37,827 nt of DNA from Pseudomonas sp. GM49 (GCF_000282355.1 NZ_AKJL01000024.1:1-37827); one strand, 5' to 3'; positions 15,404-24,601 are shown, numbered from the stretch's first letter. Notes: generated from the sequence alone by a model not told the origin. Made by a program: numbers and translations.

Positions 15404-16450
15404 ATGAAGTCGCGCATCTGGCGTTTAGCCGGTGTCGGTTTGCTGTGTGCCAGCGTCGCTGCGCAAACGCTGGCCGATGAACAGCAAAACCGTGGTCATG
15501 ATGGCGGACAACATGGCCAGGATGGTCGTCAGGGCAACAATCAGGGCCATGGCGGCAACAACCAGCCGCCGCAAAACAGCCAGCAGCAGAATCAGCCTCG
15601 CGCGCAGAACAACGACAACCGCCATGACGAGCACAACGGCCAGAATCAACATCAGAACAACGGACAGTGGCAGAACCGTCCAGCGCCGGATTTCAACAGC
15701 CGGGTTCGCTCGCCGCCGCCACCGCCACAGTTGCCGGCCACTGACATGCCGATCCAGCCCCGTCCCGACACCGTGCACCAGACCCAGCAGCCGCAGCGTG
15801 GTTACTACCAGGACCAGCCGCGTCGCAACAATTACAACCAGCACTGGAGTGGCTACACAAACGCACCCTCCTATGACAATCACTGGCAGGGGCGCTCAAG
15901 TGGCTATGGTAACGGTTGGGGGCCAGGCCCCAGGTATCGCCCCGGCCAGGTGATCGACCGCTTCCCCGAGCGCAACTTCCGCGTGCCTTACCGTGGCATG
16001 GATTACTACTATTCCGGTGGCTACTGGTATCGCCCGCTGGGCCCGCGATATGAGGTGGTAGAGCCACCGCGCGGGATTCGCGTCAGATACCTGCCCGATT
16101 ACGCCCAGCAGGTGTGGATCGGCGGGGTGTTGCTGTTCCTGGCGGCCGGTTCGTATTACGCCTACCAGGAGAGCACTCAGGACTACGTCGTGGTCGAGCC
16201 GCCGGTTGGCCAACCGCAGTCGCAACCGCCGGCCGCCGGCAATGGTTATGACGTGGAGGCGTATCCAGCCAACGGACAGTCGCCGGAGCAAGTCAGCCGG
16301 GATGGCTACGAGTGTTATCAAGACGCGGTGCAGCAGAGTGGTTTCGATCCACGAACCGCCACCTACCAGCCAGACCCGTCGGTGGTGCAAGCCTACCGAC
16401 AGGCTCAGGGCAACTGCCTGAGCAGTCGCGGTTATCAGGTGAATTACTGA
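15404..16450 (+). CDS. Secreted Q/N/H-rich protein with DUF6515 domain
   Basis: A 348-residue protein. A Sec signal peptide (MKSRIWRLAGVGLLCASVAAQTLA) is followed by about 140 residues very rich in N, Q, H, G and P (HDGGQHGQDGRQGNN, NNQPPQNSQQQNQ). A tyrosine-rich domain comes next (FRVPYRGMDYYYSGGYWYRPLGP), then one hydrophobic helix (WIGGVLLFLAAGSYYAY, about residues 240-256), and a C-terminal segment with two cysteines (YECYQDAVQQSGFDP and GNCLSSRGY). The middle and end fit what I know as DUF6515. The role is unknown; it is probably envelope-associated. ATG at 15404 has GAGGAA upstream. Its 3' end overlaps the convergent CDF gene by 7 bp. Confidence 0.8.
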   Translation: MKSRIWRLAGVGLLCASVAAQTLADEQQNRGHDGGQHGQDGRQGNNQGHGGNNQPPQNSQQQNQPRAQNNDNRHDEHNGQNQHQNNGQWQNRPAPDFNSRVRSPPPPPQLPATDMPIQPRPDTVHQTQQPQRGYYQDQPRRNNYNQHWSGYTNAPSYDNHWQGRSSGYGNGWGPGPRYRPGQVIDRFPERNFRVPYRGMDYYYSGGYWYRPLGPRYEVVEPPRGIRVRYLPDYAQQVWIGGVLLFLAAGSYYAYQESTQDYVVVEPPVGQPQSQPPAAGNGYDVEAYPANGQSPEQVSRDGYECYQDAVQQSGFDPRTATYQPDPSVVQAYRQAQGNCLSSRGYQVNY

Positions 16451-17349
16451 GCCCGGGCGGCTTTCACCACTTCCCGCGGGTCGGCGTGCACCAGAACTTC
16501 GGCGCGCGGGTAGGCGCTGTGAATGGCCGCAGCAGCCTGATCGCTGATGCCGTGGGCGACTGACAGCGTCAGTTCCCCCGGCAACTCCAGATGCAACTGC
16601 ACAAACCACTGGTTGCCGGAGATCCGCGTACGCAAGTCATGCGCACCCAACACACCGGGCACGCTGCATGCCAGTTCCAGCATGTGCTGGCTGACATCCG
16701 GCGGCAGTTCTTCATCCATCAACACCGCAAAGCTCTCCCGGGCGATCCGCACCGCGCTCCACAGAATGTAGGCGGCGATGCCCAGGCCAAACCAGGCGTC
16801 GACCTGATACCAGCCAAACCCGGCCAGTACCAGTGCCAGCAGAATGCTGCCGTTGAGCAGCATGTCCGAACGGTAATGCAGCGAGTCGGCACGCACGGCG
16901 TTGGAGCCGGTTGCCTTGACCACCCGATGTTGCAACATCAGTAAGGCCAGGGTCAGGGCGAGCGAGAACACAATCACGCCGATACTGATCCACGGCGCGC
17001 CGACCGGTTCGGGATGTTTCAGTCGATCGTAGGCCTGCAATGCAATCAGTACCGCACTGCCGCCAATGAATAGCGCCTGGGCCATGCCCGCCAATGACTC
17101 GGCCTTGCCGTGCCCGTAGCGATGATCATCGTCGGCGGGGCGCAGGGCGTAATGCACCGCCAGCAGGTTGAGCAATGATGTGACACCGTCGAGTGCCGAG
17201 TCGGTGAGCCCGGCGAGCATGCTCACCGAGCCGCTCAGCCACCAGGCGATGGCTTTGGCTACGATCAAGGTGCACGCCACCGCCACCGAGGCACGGGTCG
17301 CCAGCCGCAGCAGGCGGGCGTGTTCGGAGCTGGAGGTCATAGTGGCCAT
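16444..17349 (-). CDS. CDF-family divalent metal exporter (FieF-like)
   Basis: A 301-residue cation diffusion facilitator that exports Zn2+, Fe2+ or similar ions by proton antiport. About six membrane helices are visible. The metal site A pairs are LTDSALDG (D and D in helix 2) and HYRSDMLLNG (H and D in helix 5), the D-x3-D / H-x3-D pattern of FieF. HRYGHGKAESLAG supplies the cytosolic-side histidines, and the C-terminal domain ends in ISDQAAAAIHSAYPRAEVLVHADP. ATG at 17349 has AAGGA 13 nt upstream; ATG at 17340 is an alternative. It begins 31 bp after the lipoprotein stop, so they may be co-transcribed. The substrate is not decidable from the sequence alone. Confidence 0.9.
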   Translation of the reverse strand: MATMTSSSEHARLLRLATRASVAVACTLIVAKAIAWWLSGSVSMLAGLTDSALDGVTSLLNLLAVHYALRPADDDHRYGHGKAESLAGMAQALFIGGSAVLIALQAYDRLKHPEPVGAPWISIGVIVFSLALTLALLMLQHRVVKATGSNAVRADSLHYRSDMLLNGSILLALVLAGFGWYQVDAWFGLGIAAYILWSAVRIARESFAVLMDEELPPDVSQHMLELACSVPGVLGAHDLRTRISGNQWFVQLHLELPGELTLSVAHGISDQAAAAIHSAYPRAEVLVHADPREVVKAARAQ

Positions 17350-17380
17350 CGTTTCTTGAGAGTCCTTTCTTGCGCAGGGA

Positions 17381-17800
17381 TTACGCGGCCGGTTGCAGGC
17401 CGAACATCGCGAGTTGCTGGGCGCTGCCCTTGCTCTGGATCAGGCGTGGATCGTCCAGCGGGAAGCTGCGGCCCAGTTCGCTTTCCAGAATAGTCTGCAA
17501 CTTGCGGTTATCGACTTTGCCATCGGGGCCGATGGCGTCCTTGAGTTTTTGCGGGTCGATCTGGGCGGTCTTGCCCGGCTCGAAATAAATCGCGCCGGTG
17601 GCGAAGTCCACGGCAAACGCGATCAGGCCGGGGATGATGTAGAACAGCAGGCCCACGGCGTCGAGTGCGGCGATGGCCGGGTCGATCTTGCCTTCGATCT
17701 GGCCACGGCGATCGGGGTAGAAGATCGAACCGCAGGCGGTCACTTGAGTCAGCAAGGTTGCGACCAGAACACCGCCAATCAGGCGAAAGGGAGCACGCAT
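17381..17800 (-). CDS. Small lipoprotein of unknown function
   Basis: A 139-residue protein with a basic N-terminus, a hydrophobic stretch (LIGGVLVATLLTQ) and a lipobox VTAC at about residues 19-22, so a lipid-anchored mature protein starting CGSIFYPDRRGQ. A hydrophobic segment (LDAVGLLFYIIPGLIAFAVDFATGAIYF) could be a membrane hairpin. The C-terminal part reads as a soluble tail (IDPQKLKDAIGPDGKVDN). Residue +2 after the cysteine is G, so outer-membrane sorting is expected. I chose ATG at 17800 because AGGAG precedes it at good spacing. The frame open to 18055 is hrpB shadow. I recall homologues carrying a misleading polyribonucleotide nucleotidyltransferase label; no such domain is visible. 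Confidence 0.85.
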   Translation of the reverse strand: MRAPFRLIGGVLVATLLTQVTACGSIFYPDRRGQIEGKIDPAIAALDAVGLLFYIIPGLIAFAVDFATGAIYFEPGKTAQIDPQKLKDAIGPDGKVDNRKLQTILESELGRSFPLDDPRLIQSKGSAQQLAMFGLQPAA

Positions 17801-17871
17801 ATGAAATCTCCTGAGTAGAACGCCAAGAACGTTACTGGTTAGAGCCCAGACTACGCCAAACAGTTCGCCGT

Positions 17872-17877
17872 TATACT
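17872..17877 (+). promoter_or_regulatory. Possible -10 element for hrpB
   Basis: TATACT lies 24 bp before the hrpB ATG at 17901. No good -35 hexamer is seen, so this is tentative. Confidence 0.3.
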
Positions 17878-17900
17878 CGGCCCTCTGTTTTGGAGCCAGC

Positions 17901-20417
17901 ATGATTTCTTTGCCGATCGATGAAGTTTTACCCGCCCTGCGTGAAGCCCTCGCTACACGCCATGAAGCCGTGCTCGAAGCGCCGCCCGGCGCCGGTAAAA
18001 CCACCCGCGTGCCTTTGGCCCTGCTCAATGAACCGTGGCTGGCCGGGCAAACCATTCTGATGCTCGAACCACGGCGGTTGGCCGCGCGCGCAGCGGCGGA
18101 ACGGCTGGCCAGTGAGCTGGGGGAGAAGGTCGGCGAGACCGTGGGTTATCGCATTCGGCTCGATAGCAAGGTCGGCCCGAACACCCGTATCGAAGTGGTC
18201 ACCGAAGGCATCCTCACCCGGCGCTTGCAGGATGATCCGGCGCTGGAAGGCGTGGGCCTGCTGATTTTCGACGAGTTTCACGAGCGCAGCCTCGACGCTG
18301 ACCTGGCCTTGGCCCTGAGCCTTAATGGCCGCGAGCTGTTCCGGGACGATCAGCCACTGAAAATCCTCTTGATGTCCGCCACACTTGAAGGCGAACGCTT
18401 GTCCGGGCTGCTGGACGACGCGCCGATCCTGCGCAGCGAAGGGCGCATGTTCCCGGTGGCGATGCGCTGGGGCCGGCCGTTTCAGACCGGTGAATTCATC
18501 GAACCGCGTCTGGTGCAGACCATCCTCGAAGCCTTGAACGACGAGACTGGCAGCGTGCTGGTGTTCCTGCCGGGGCAGGCAGAAATCCGCCGCGTGCATC
18601 AGCAACTGGCGGATGCGCTGGGCGATAACCCACAGGTCCTGCTGTGCCCGTTGCACGGTGAACTGGATCTCGCCGCACAACGGGCGGCAATCGATCCGGC
18701 GCCGCCGGGCAAGCGCAAAGTGGTGCTGGCCACCAACATTGCCGAAACCAGCCTGACCATCAATGGCGTGCGCGTCGTAATCGATGCCGGGCTGGCGCGG
18801 GTGCCGCGTTTCGACCCCGGCAGCGGCATGACCCGTCTCGACACCCAGCGCATTTCCAAGGCCAGCGCCACCCAGCGCGCGGGCCGGGCCGGGCGCCTGG
18901 AACCTGGCGTGTGTTATCGCTTGTGGTCACAGGATCAGCACGAGCAACTGGCGGCCTATGGCAGTGCGGAAATCCTTTCGGCGGACCTCGCCGGGCTGGC
19001 CTTGCAGCTGGGGCGCTGGGGTGTGACGCCGGGGCAACTGGTGTGGCTCGACGTGCCGCCCGCCGCCGCGTATGCGCAGGCCCAGGACTTGCTCGAACGC
19101 TTGGGCGCACTGGAGGGCGAAGCGCTGACCCGTCACGGTCAGGCCATGGCCGAACTGCCGGCGCATCCGCGCATCGCGCATTTGCTGTTGCGTGGTCAGG
19201 CACTGGGTCTGGCGGACATGGCCTGCGACGTCGCTGCACTGCTCGGTGAGCGCGATATCCTGCGTGGCGCTGGAGCAGACCTGCACAGCCGACTGGTACT
19301 GCTGTCTGGCGAAGAGCGCGCCGCACGCGGTGCCCAAGGGGGCGTGCAGCGGGCACGGCAACTGGCGCGGCAATATCGTGGTTACCTGCGCGGCAAAGCC
19401 GCGGAGCCGGTCAGCGATCCGGATCACCCGCGTTGGCTCGGTGCCTTGCTGGCGCTGGCCTATCCCGACCGCGTCGCCCAGCAGCGGCGGGCCGGTGGTG
19501 CGGAATATCGCTTGGCCAACGGACGTGCCGCACTGTTCGCCGAGGCCGACAGCCTGATGAAGCAACCGTGGCTGGTGATCGCCGATCTAGGCAGTCGTCA
19601 GGGGCAGCGTGAGGAGCGGATTTATCTGGCGACGGACTTCGATCCGACGCTCTTCGACTCAGTACTGGCCGAACAGGTGCGCTGTGTCGATCAACTGGAT
19701 TGGGACGAGCGCGAAGGCATGCTGCGGGCCGAGCGTCAGCGCAAGGTTGGCGAACTGATCCTCAGCCGTGAGCCGCTGACAGGCCTCGACGAAACTGCCC
19801 GCAGCCAGGCACTGGTGAACCTGGTGCGACGCAAAGGCCTGGAGCTGTTGCCGTGGACCCCGGAACTGCGTCAGTGGCAGGCGCGGGTCGCGCTGTTGCG
19901 GCAACTGGACCTCGCCGGCAAAGGCGAGAGCGAGTGGCCGGATGTGAGTGACGCTGCGTTGCTCAAGCATCTGGAGCATTGGCTGATGCCGTATCTGGGC
20001 AAGGTTTCCCGGCTCAGTCACTTCGCCAGTCTGGACCTGTCGAGCATCGTCCACAACCTGCTCCCGTGGCCGTTGCCGCAGCGACTCGACGAGCTGGCGC
20101 CGCATCATTTGAGCGTGCCGTCGGGATCGTCGATTGGTCTGGATTACAGTGAGCAGCCACCGATTCTGGCGGTGCGCCTGCAAGAGCTGTTCGGCCTGGC
20201 CGAAACCCCGCGCATCGCCGGGGGGCGGCAGGTGGTGAAACTGCACTTGCTGTCCCCGGCGCGGCGGCCGGTGCAGGTGACACAGGATCTGGCCAACTTC
20301 TGGCGCAGCACCTACGCCGAGGTGAAGAAGGATTTGAAGGGGCGCTACCCGAAACATTATTGGCCGGATGATCCGCTGGTGGCCGAAGCGACTGCGCGGA
20401 TCAAACCCCGGAAATAA
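17901..20417 (+). CDS. hrpB: ATP-dependent DEAH/DEFH-type helicase HrpB
   Basis: An 838-residue helicase of the DExH family. Motif I APPGAGKTT lies at about residues 27-35, motif II DEFH at about 124-127, motif III LLMSATLEG follows, and motif VI appears as TQRAGRAGRLEPG. The helicase-associated domain and an HrpB-specific C-terminal domain (LDELAPHHLSVPSGSSIGLDYS, in short LAPHHLSVPSGS) end near SPARRPVQVTQDLANFW and KKDLKGRYPKHYWPDDP. Length and motifs match HrpB; the substrate is not well defined. The ATG follows GGAGCC. It is divergent from the lipoprotein gene and convergent with the LysR gene, with a REPIN between. Confidence 0.96.
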   Translation: MISLPIDEVLPALREALATRHEAVLEAPPGAGKTTRVPLALLNEPWLAGQTILMLEPRRLAARAAAERLASELGEKVGETVGYRIRLDSKVGPNTRIEVVTEGILTRRLQDDPALEGVGLLIFDEFHERSLDADLALALSLNGRELFRDDQPLKILLMSATLEGERLSGLLDDAPILRSEGRMFPVAMRWGRPFQTGEFIEPRLVQTILEALNDETGSVLVFLPGQAEIRRVHQQLADALGDNPQVLLCPLHGELDLAAQRAAIDPAPPGKRKVVLATNIAETSLTINGVRVVIDAGLARVPRFDPGSGMTRLDTQRISKASATQRAGRAGRLEPGVCYRLWSQDQHEQLAAYGSAEILSADLAGLALQLGRWGVTPGQLVWLDVPPAAAYAQAQDLLERLGALEGEALTRHGQAMAELPAHPRIAHLLLRGQALGLADMACDVAALLGERDILRGAGADLHSRLVLLSGEERAARGAQGGVQRARQLARQYRGYLRGKAAEPVSDPDHPRWLGALLALAYPDRVAQQRRAGGAEYRLANGRAALFAEADSLMKQPWLVIADLGSRQGQREERIYLATDFDPTLFDSVLAEQVRCVDQLDWDEREGMLRAERQRKVGELILSREPLTGLDETARSQALVNLVRRKGLELLPWTPELRQWQARVALLRQLDLAGKGESEWPDVSDAALLKHLEHWLMPYLGKVSRLSHFASLDLSSIVHNLLPWPLPQRLDELAPHHLSVPSGSSIGLDYSEQPPILAVRLQELFGLAETPRIAGGRQVVKLHLLSPARRPVQVTQDLANFWRSTYAEVKKDLKGRYPKHYWPDDPLVAEATARIKPRK

Positions 20418-20434
20418 CGTTTAACACTGGACTC

Positions 20435-20566
20435 TGTGGCGAGGGGGCTTGCCCCCGTTGGGGCGCGAAGCGGCCCCAAAACCTGCTACCGAGTGGTGTC
20501 AGATTCTCCGCATCCAATGTATTGCGACTGCTTCGCAGCCGAACGGGGGCAAGCCCCCTCGCCACA
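20435..20566. repeat. REPIN, GTGGCGAGGGGGCTTGCCCCC class
   Basis: Perfect 25-nt inverted arms at 20435-20459 and 20542-20566, with an 82-nt centre that keeps the GCGAAGCGGCC / GCTTCGCAGCC sub-arms. It lies between the convergent hrpB and LysR genes. It is close to the element at 14356 in length and sequence. Confidence 0.9.
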
Positions 20567-20571
20567 GTGGA

Positions 20572-21492
20572 TCACTGTGATCTTTCGGATTTCGCGGTGA
20601 GCTGTTCGCGGCAGTAGTCAGCAAACAGCTGCGCCGGTTTGGTCAGTTGCCCGCGCTTGAGCCATGCCGCCACCAGGCCGGAACCGGTGACGTCTTCGGC
20701 GATGTCCACGCACACCACTTTCTGCCCGTCGTAGGTGCACTCCGAATGCGGTTTGGTCACCAGGATCGAAAACCCAAAGCCCTGGCCGACCATGCCGCGC
20801 ACCATCTCGATCGATGGCGAGCTGAAGGCAATGCGTGGGGTCAGGCCCAGCTCATCGAACAGGCTGACGAAGTAGGTCCGGCTCGGCTGCACGTCCAAAA
20901 GAATCATCGGCTCCAGGTACAAGTCCCGCAATGACACCTGGGCCTGTTGGGCAAAGCGGTGATCCGCCGGCAGCAGCGCGTAAGGTCGTTGCGCCGGCAT
21001 CAGCGGTTCGGTTTCGATGGTGCCGTCGAGGTCATGTTCATAGAGGATCGCCAGGTCGAACGCGCCGGACGTCAGGCCTTGCACCAGCTCTTGCTGCTCG
21101 CCGTCGCGGATGCGGATTTCCACTCCCGGATACAACGCCGAAAACCCGGCGATCAATTGCGGCAGGTACAGCGGCGCGACGGTTTCGAAACAGCCGATAT
21201 CAATCTGCCCGGAGACCACGTCGTTGTCGGCCAGGGCGTTCTGCTCGAACTCCTTGGCCATGCGCAGCAGTTCCTGGGCCTTGCGGTAAAAGCGTGCACC
21301 GCTGGGGGTCAACGATACGCCCTGAGCGTGATGGCGAATCAGCAGTTGCACACCGAAGCTGTCTTCCAGCCCTTTGATGGCCGTGGAGATCGAAGGCTGG
21401 GCGATGTACAGCTTGCGCGAGGCCTCGGCGACGCTGCCGCATTCGACGGTGGTGATGAAGTATTTCAGTTGACGCAGATTGTAGGCAGCCAC
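20572..21492 (-). CDS. LysR-family transcriptional regulator
   Basis: A 306-residue LysR regulator. The N-terminal HTH is NLRQLKYFITTVECGSVAEASRKLYIAQPSISTAIKGLEDSFG (key part AQPSISTAIKGLE). The substrate-binding domain begins about residue 90 (GQIDIGCFETVAPLYLPQLI). I chose GTG at 21492 (VAAYNLRQLKYF), preceded by GAGG 8 nt upstream. The frame is open to 22053, but the extra N-terminus is antisense shadow of the dehydrogenase gene. It is divergent from the aldehyde dehydrogenase gene over a 226-bp region with a palindrome at 21570-21590, so it probably controls the catabolic and transport genes that follow. The inducer is unknown. Confidence 0.92.
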   Translation of the reverse strand: MAAYNLRQLKYFITTVECGSVAEASRKLYIAQPSISTAIKGLEDSFGVQLLIRHHAQGVSLTPSGARFYRKAQELLRMAKEFEQNALADNDVVSGQIDIGCFETVAPLYLPQLIAGFSALYPGVEIRIRDGEQQELVQGLTSGAFDLAILYEHDLDGTIETEPLMPAQRPYALLPADHRFAQQAQVSLRDLYLEPMILLDVQPSRTYFVSLFDELGLTPRIAFSSPSIEMVRGMVGQGFGFSILVTKPHSECTYDGQKVVCVDIAEDVTGSGLVAAWLKRGQLTKPAQLFADYCREQLTAKSERSQ

Positions 21493-21569
21493 AGCAAACC
21501 TCGGGGGAGAACGGATCAGGCATCCTGGCAATTTGCGCGCCACCCCTATCCGCTCGGGTAGCGATTTGT

Positions 21570-21590
21570 TGTGGTTGAACAATAACCACA
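21570..21590. promoter_or_regulatory. Palindromic operator candidate in the LysR/ALDH divergent region
   Basis: TGTGGTT (21570-21576) and AACCACA (21584-21590) are perfect reverse complements around the 7-bp spacer GAACAAT. The dyad lies about 80 bp from the LysR start and about 130 bp from the dehydrogenase start, a usual place for a LysR recognition site. Confidence 0.55.
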
Positions 21591-21718
21591 TGCTGCGCCA
21601 GAAGGGAGATTGGCTACGTAGTTTTTTCTTGGCCTGCGAACACATTTTTACTGGTTTTCCACCGCTTGGGCCTGAGCGACTATCCAATACACAAGAATGT
21701 CCTCTGGAGCATCCGATC

Positions 21719-23209
21719 GTGTTCGAGCTTGAGTATTGGCAACGCAAGGCCGCTTCCCTGCGGTTTCCCGACCAGGCCGTAATCGACGGCCAGCGCCGAG
21801 CGGCGCAATCGGGGCAGACTTTCGCCGCAATCAATCCAGCCACCGGGCAATGCCTGGCCAATGTCGCGGCCTGTGGCGAGGAAGACGTGAACGCGGCGGT
21901 GCGCAATGCGCGGCAAGTGTTTGAAGCCGGTACCTGGTCGGCACGTTCGCCGACCGAACGTAAACAAGTGCTGCTGCGCCTGGCCGACTTGATCCTCGAA
22001 AACCGTGAAGAACTGGCGCTGCTCGATTCGCTGAACATGGGCAAGCCCGTCACGGACGCCTACAACATCGATGTGCCGGGTGCTGCCGGGGTGTTCCGCT
22101 GGTACGCCGAGAGCCTCGACAAACTCTACGACCAGATCTCGCCGAGTTCGCAGAACGTGCTGGCGACCATCACCCGCGAAGCCCTTGGCGTGGTGGCTGC
22201 CGTGGTGCCGTGGAATTTTCCGCTGGACATGGCCGCGTGGAAACTCGCCCCGGCCCTGGCCGCTGGTAACTCGGTGATTCTAAAGCCGGCCGAGCAGTCG
22301 CCGTTTTCGGCCTTGCGTCTGGCTGAGCTGGCACTGGAGGCGGGTATTCCCGCCGGTGTACTCAACGTACTGCCGGGCCTCGGCGAGCAGACCGGTAAGG
22401 CCCTCGGCCTGCACCCGGACGTCGATTGCCTGGTGTTCACTGGCTCCACCGAAGTCGGCAAATATTTCATGCAGTACTCGGCCCAGTCGAACCTCAAGCA
22501 GGTGTGGCTGGAGTGCGGTGGCAAGAGCGCGAACCTGGTGTTCGCCGATTGTCAGGACCTGGACCTGGCCGCCGAGAAAGCTGCGTTCGGCATCTTCTTC
22601 AATCAGGGCGAAGTCTGTTCGGCCAACTCGCGGTTGCTGGTGCAGCGTTCGATTCATGACGAGTTCGTCGAACGCCTCAAGGCCCAGGCCGAGCGCTGGC
22701 TGCCGGGCGATCCGCTGGATCCGTCGAGCGCTGCCGGTGCCATCGTCGACAGCCGTCAGACCGCGCGCATCATGAAGTTCATCCAGCAGGCCGAGCAGCA
22801 AGGCGCAACCAAGGTCTGCGGCGGTCGGCAGTCGATTTTCAACGGCTCCGACAACTTCATTCAGCCGACGATTTTTACCGGCGTGACGCCGGACATGCCG
22901 CTGTTTCGCTATGAAGTATTCGGCCCGGTGCTGGCCGTCACGGCGTTCGACGACGAGGCCCACGCCTTGCACTTGGCCAACGACAGCGTCTACGGGCTGG
23001 CGGCTTCGCTGTGGACCGACGACCTCAACCGCGCCCACCGCGTGGCGCGACAATTGCGGGCGGGTACGGTGTCGGTCAACAGCGTCGATGCGCTGGACGT
23101 GACCGTACCGTTTGGCGGCGGCAAGCAGTCCGGTTTCGGCCGCGACCTGTCCCTGCATTCATTCGATAAATACACCCAGTTGAAGACCACCTGGTTTCAA
23201 TTGCGCTGA
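21719..23209 (+). CDS. NAD(P)-dependent aldehyde dehydrogenase (PuuC/KauB-like)
   Basis: A 496-residue ALDH superfamily enzyme with all catalytic residues: N166 in VVPWNFPLD, K189 in ILKPAEQSP, the NAD-binding FTGSTEVGK (about 240-248), E265 in LECGGKS and nucleophile C300 in NQGEVCSANS. FGGGKQSGFGRD and LKTTWFQLR close it. Among families I know it is nearest PuuC/KauB (gamma-glutamyl-gamma-aminobutyraldehyde and related omega-amino aldehydes). I chose GTG at 21719 because GGAG lies 9 nt upstream and MFELEYWQRKA is the typical N-terminus. The aminotransferase begins 22 bp downstream, so the pair likely turns an amine into an acid via an aldehyde. Confidence 0.92.
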   Translation: MFELEYWQRKAASLRFPDQAVIDGQRRAAQSGQTFAAINPATGQCLANVAACGEEDVNAAVRNARQVFEAGTWSARSPTERKQVLLRLADLILENREELALLDSLNMGKPVTDAYNIDVPGAAGVFRWYAESLDKLYDQISPSSQNVLATITREALGVVAAVVPWNFPLDMAAWKLAPALAAGNSVILKPAEQSPFSALRLAELALEAGIPAGVLNVLPGLGEQTGKALGLHPDVDCLVFTGSTEVGKYFMQYSAQSNLKQVWLECGGKSANLVFADCQDLDLAAEKAAFGIFFNQGEVCSANSRLLVQRSIHDEFVERLKAQAERWLPGDPLDPSSAAGAIVDSRQTARIMKFIQQAEQQGATKVCGGRQSIFNGSDNFIQPTIFTGVTPDMPLFRYEVFGPVLAVTAFDDEAHALHLANDSVYGLAASLWTDDLNRAHRVARQLRAGTVSVNSVDALDVTVPFGGGKQSGFGRDLSLHSFDKYTQLKTTWFQLR

Positions 23210-23230
23210 TAACAAAACGGAGAACTGGCG

Positions 23231-24601
23231 ATGACCACACCACGTGAAACCCGCGACTACCAGGCCGCCGACGCTGCGCACCACATCCATGCGTTCGTCG
23301 ATCAGAAAGCCCTCAACGACGAAGGGCCACGGGTGATGGTCCGTGGCGAGCGCCTGCACCTGTGGGACAACGACGGCCGGCGTTACCTCGACGGCATGTC
23401 CGGGCTGTGGTGCACCAACCTCGGTTACGGGCGCAAGGACCTGGCGGCCGCGGCGAGCCAGCAACTGGAACAACTGCCGTACTACAACATGTTTTTCCAC
23501 ACCACCCACCCGCAGGTGATCGAGCTTTCCGAGTTGCTGTTCAGCCTGCTGCCGGGTCACTACAGCCACGCGATCTACACCAACTCCGGCTCCGAAGCCA
23601 ACGAGGTGTTGATCCGCACGGTGCGTCGTTACTGGCAGGTGCTCGGCAAGCCCGAGAAGAAAATCATGATCGGCCGCTGGAACGGTTACCACGGTTCGAC
23701 CCTGGCCGCGACGGCACTGGGCGGCATGAAGTTCATGCACGAAATGGGCGGCATGATTCCGCACATCGAGCACATCGACGAGCCGTACTTCTTCGCTCAT
23801 GAGGGCAACCTTACGCCAGCCGAATTCGGTCTGCGTGCGGCGCAGCAACTGGAAGCGAAGATTCTCGAACTGGGTGCGGACAAGGTCGCAGGCTTCATCG
23901 CCGAACCGTTCCAGGGCGCTGGCGGGATGATTTTCCCGCCAGAAAGCTACTGGCCGGAAATCCAGCGCATCTGCCGCAAGTACGATGTGCTGCTGTGCGC
24001 CGATGAAGTGATCGGCGGCTTCGGTCGTACCGGCGAATGGTTCGCCCATGAGTACTTCGGTTTCGAGCCCGACACCCTGTCCATCGCCAAGGGCCTGACC
24101 TCGGGTTACATCCCCATGGGCGGCTTGATCCTGTCGAAAAAAATGGCCTCGGTGCTGGTGGAGCAGGGCGGTGTATTTGCCCACGGCCTGACCTATTCCG
24201 GGCACCCGGTGGCGGCGGCGGTGGCGATTGCCAACCTCAAGGCGCTGCGCGATGAAGGCGTGGTGACGCGGGTCAAGGATGACATCGGCCCGTACCTGCA
24301 ACAGTGCCTGCGCGAAGTGTTCGGCAAGCACCCGCTGGTGGGTGACATCCAGGGCACGGGCATGGTCGCGGCACTGCAACTGGCGGAAGACAAAAACAGC
24401 CGTAAGCGTTTTGCCAACGAGAACGACATCGCCTGGCGTTGCCGCACGATTGGCTTCGAGGAAGGGGTGATAATTCGCTCGACGCTGGGCCGGATGATCA
24501 TGGCGCCGGCGTTGATTGCCAGTCGTGAAGAGATTGATGAGCTGGTCGGCAAGACCTTGAAAGCGGTGGATCGAACGGCGCAGGAATACGGCCGGCTCTG
24601 A
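23231..24601 (+). CDS. Class III (omega-type) aminotransferase, SpuC-like
   Basis: A 456-residue PLP-dependent transaminase. The PLP lysine is K287 in SIAKGLTSGYIPMGG, with D258 in CADEVIGGFGRTG and the phosphate-binding TNSGSEANE (about 117-125). GLWCTNLGYGRKDL and RWNGYHGSTLAATALGG match the SpuC/putrescine-pyruvate and taurine/hypotaurine aminotransferase branch of class III. The amino donor cannot be fixed from sequence; a diamine, beta-alanine, GABA or taurine-like amine are all possible. A GGAG ribosome site precedes the ATG. It forms an operon with the upstream dehydrogenase; the ABC transporter follows after 378 bp. Confidence 0.92.
   Translation: MTTPRETRDYQAADAAHHIHAFVDQKALNDEGPRVMVRGERLHLWDNDGRRYLDGMSGLWCTNLGYGRKDLAAAASQQLEQLPYYNMFFHTTHPQVIELSELLFSLLPGHYSHAIYTNSGSEANEVLIRTVRRYWQVLGKPEKKIMIGRWNGYHGSTLAATALGGMKFMHEMGGMIPHIEHIDEPYFFAHEGNLTPAEFGLRAAQQLEAKILELGADKVAGFIAEPFQGAGGMIFPPESYWPEIQRICRKYDVLLCADEVIGGFGRTGEWFAHEYFGFEPDTLSIAKGLTSGYIPMGGLILSKKMASVLVEQGGVFAHGLTYSGHPVAAAVAIANLKALRDEGVVTRVKDDIGPYLQQCLREVFGKHPLVGDIQGTGMVAALQLAEDKNSRKRFANENDIAWRCRTIGFEEGVIIRSTLGRMIMAPALIASREEIDELVGKTLKAVDRTAQEYGRL

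Noticed and set aside
17381..17800. Annotation as polyribonucleotide nucleotidyltransferase
   Set aside because: The protein is a 139-residue lipoprotein with no PNPase, KH or S1 domain; such a label would be a propagated error.
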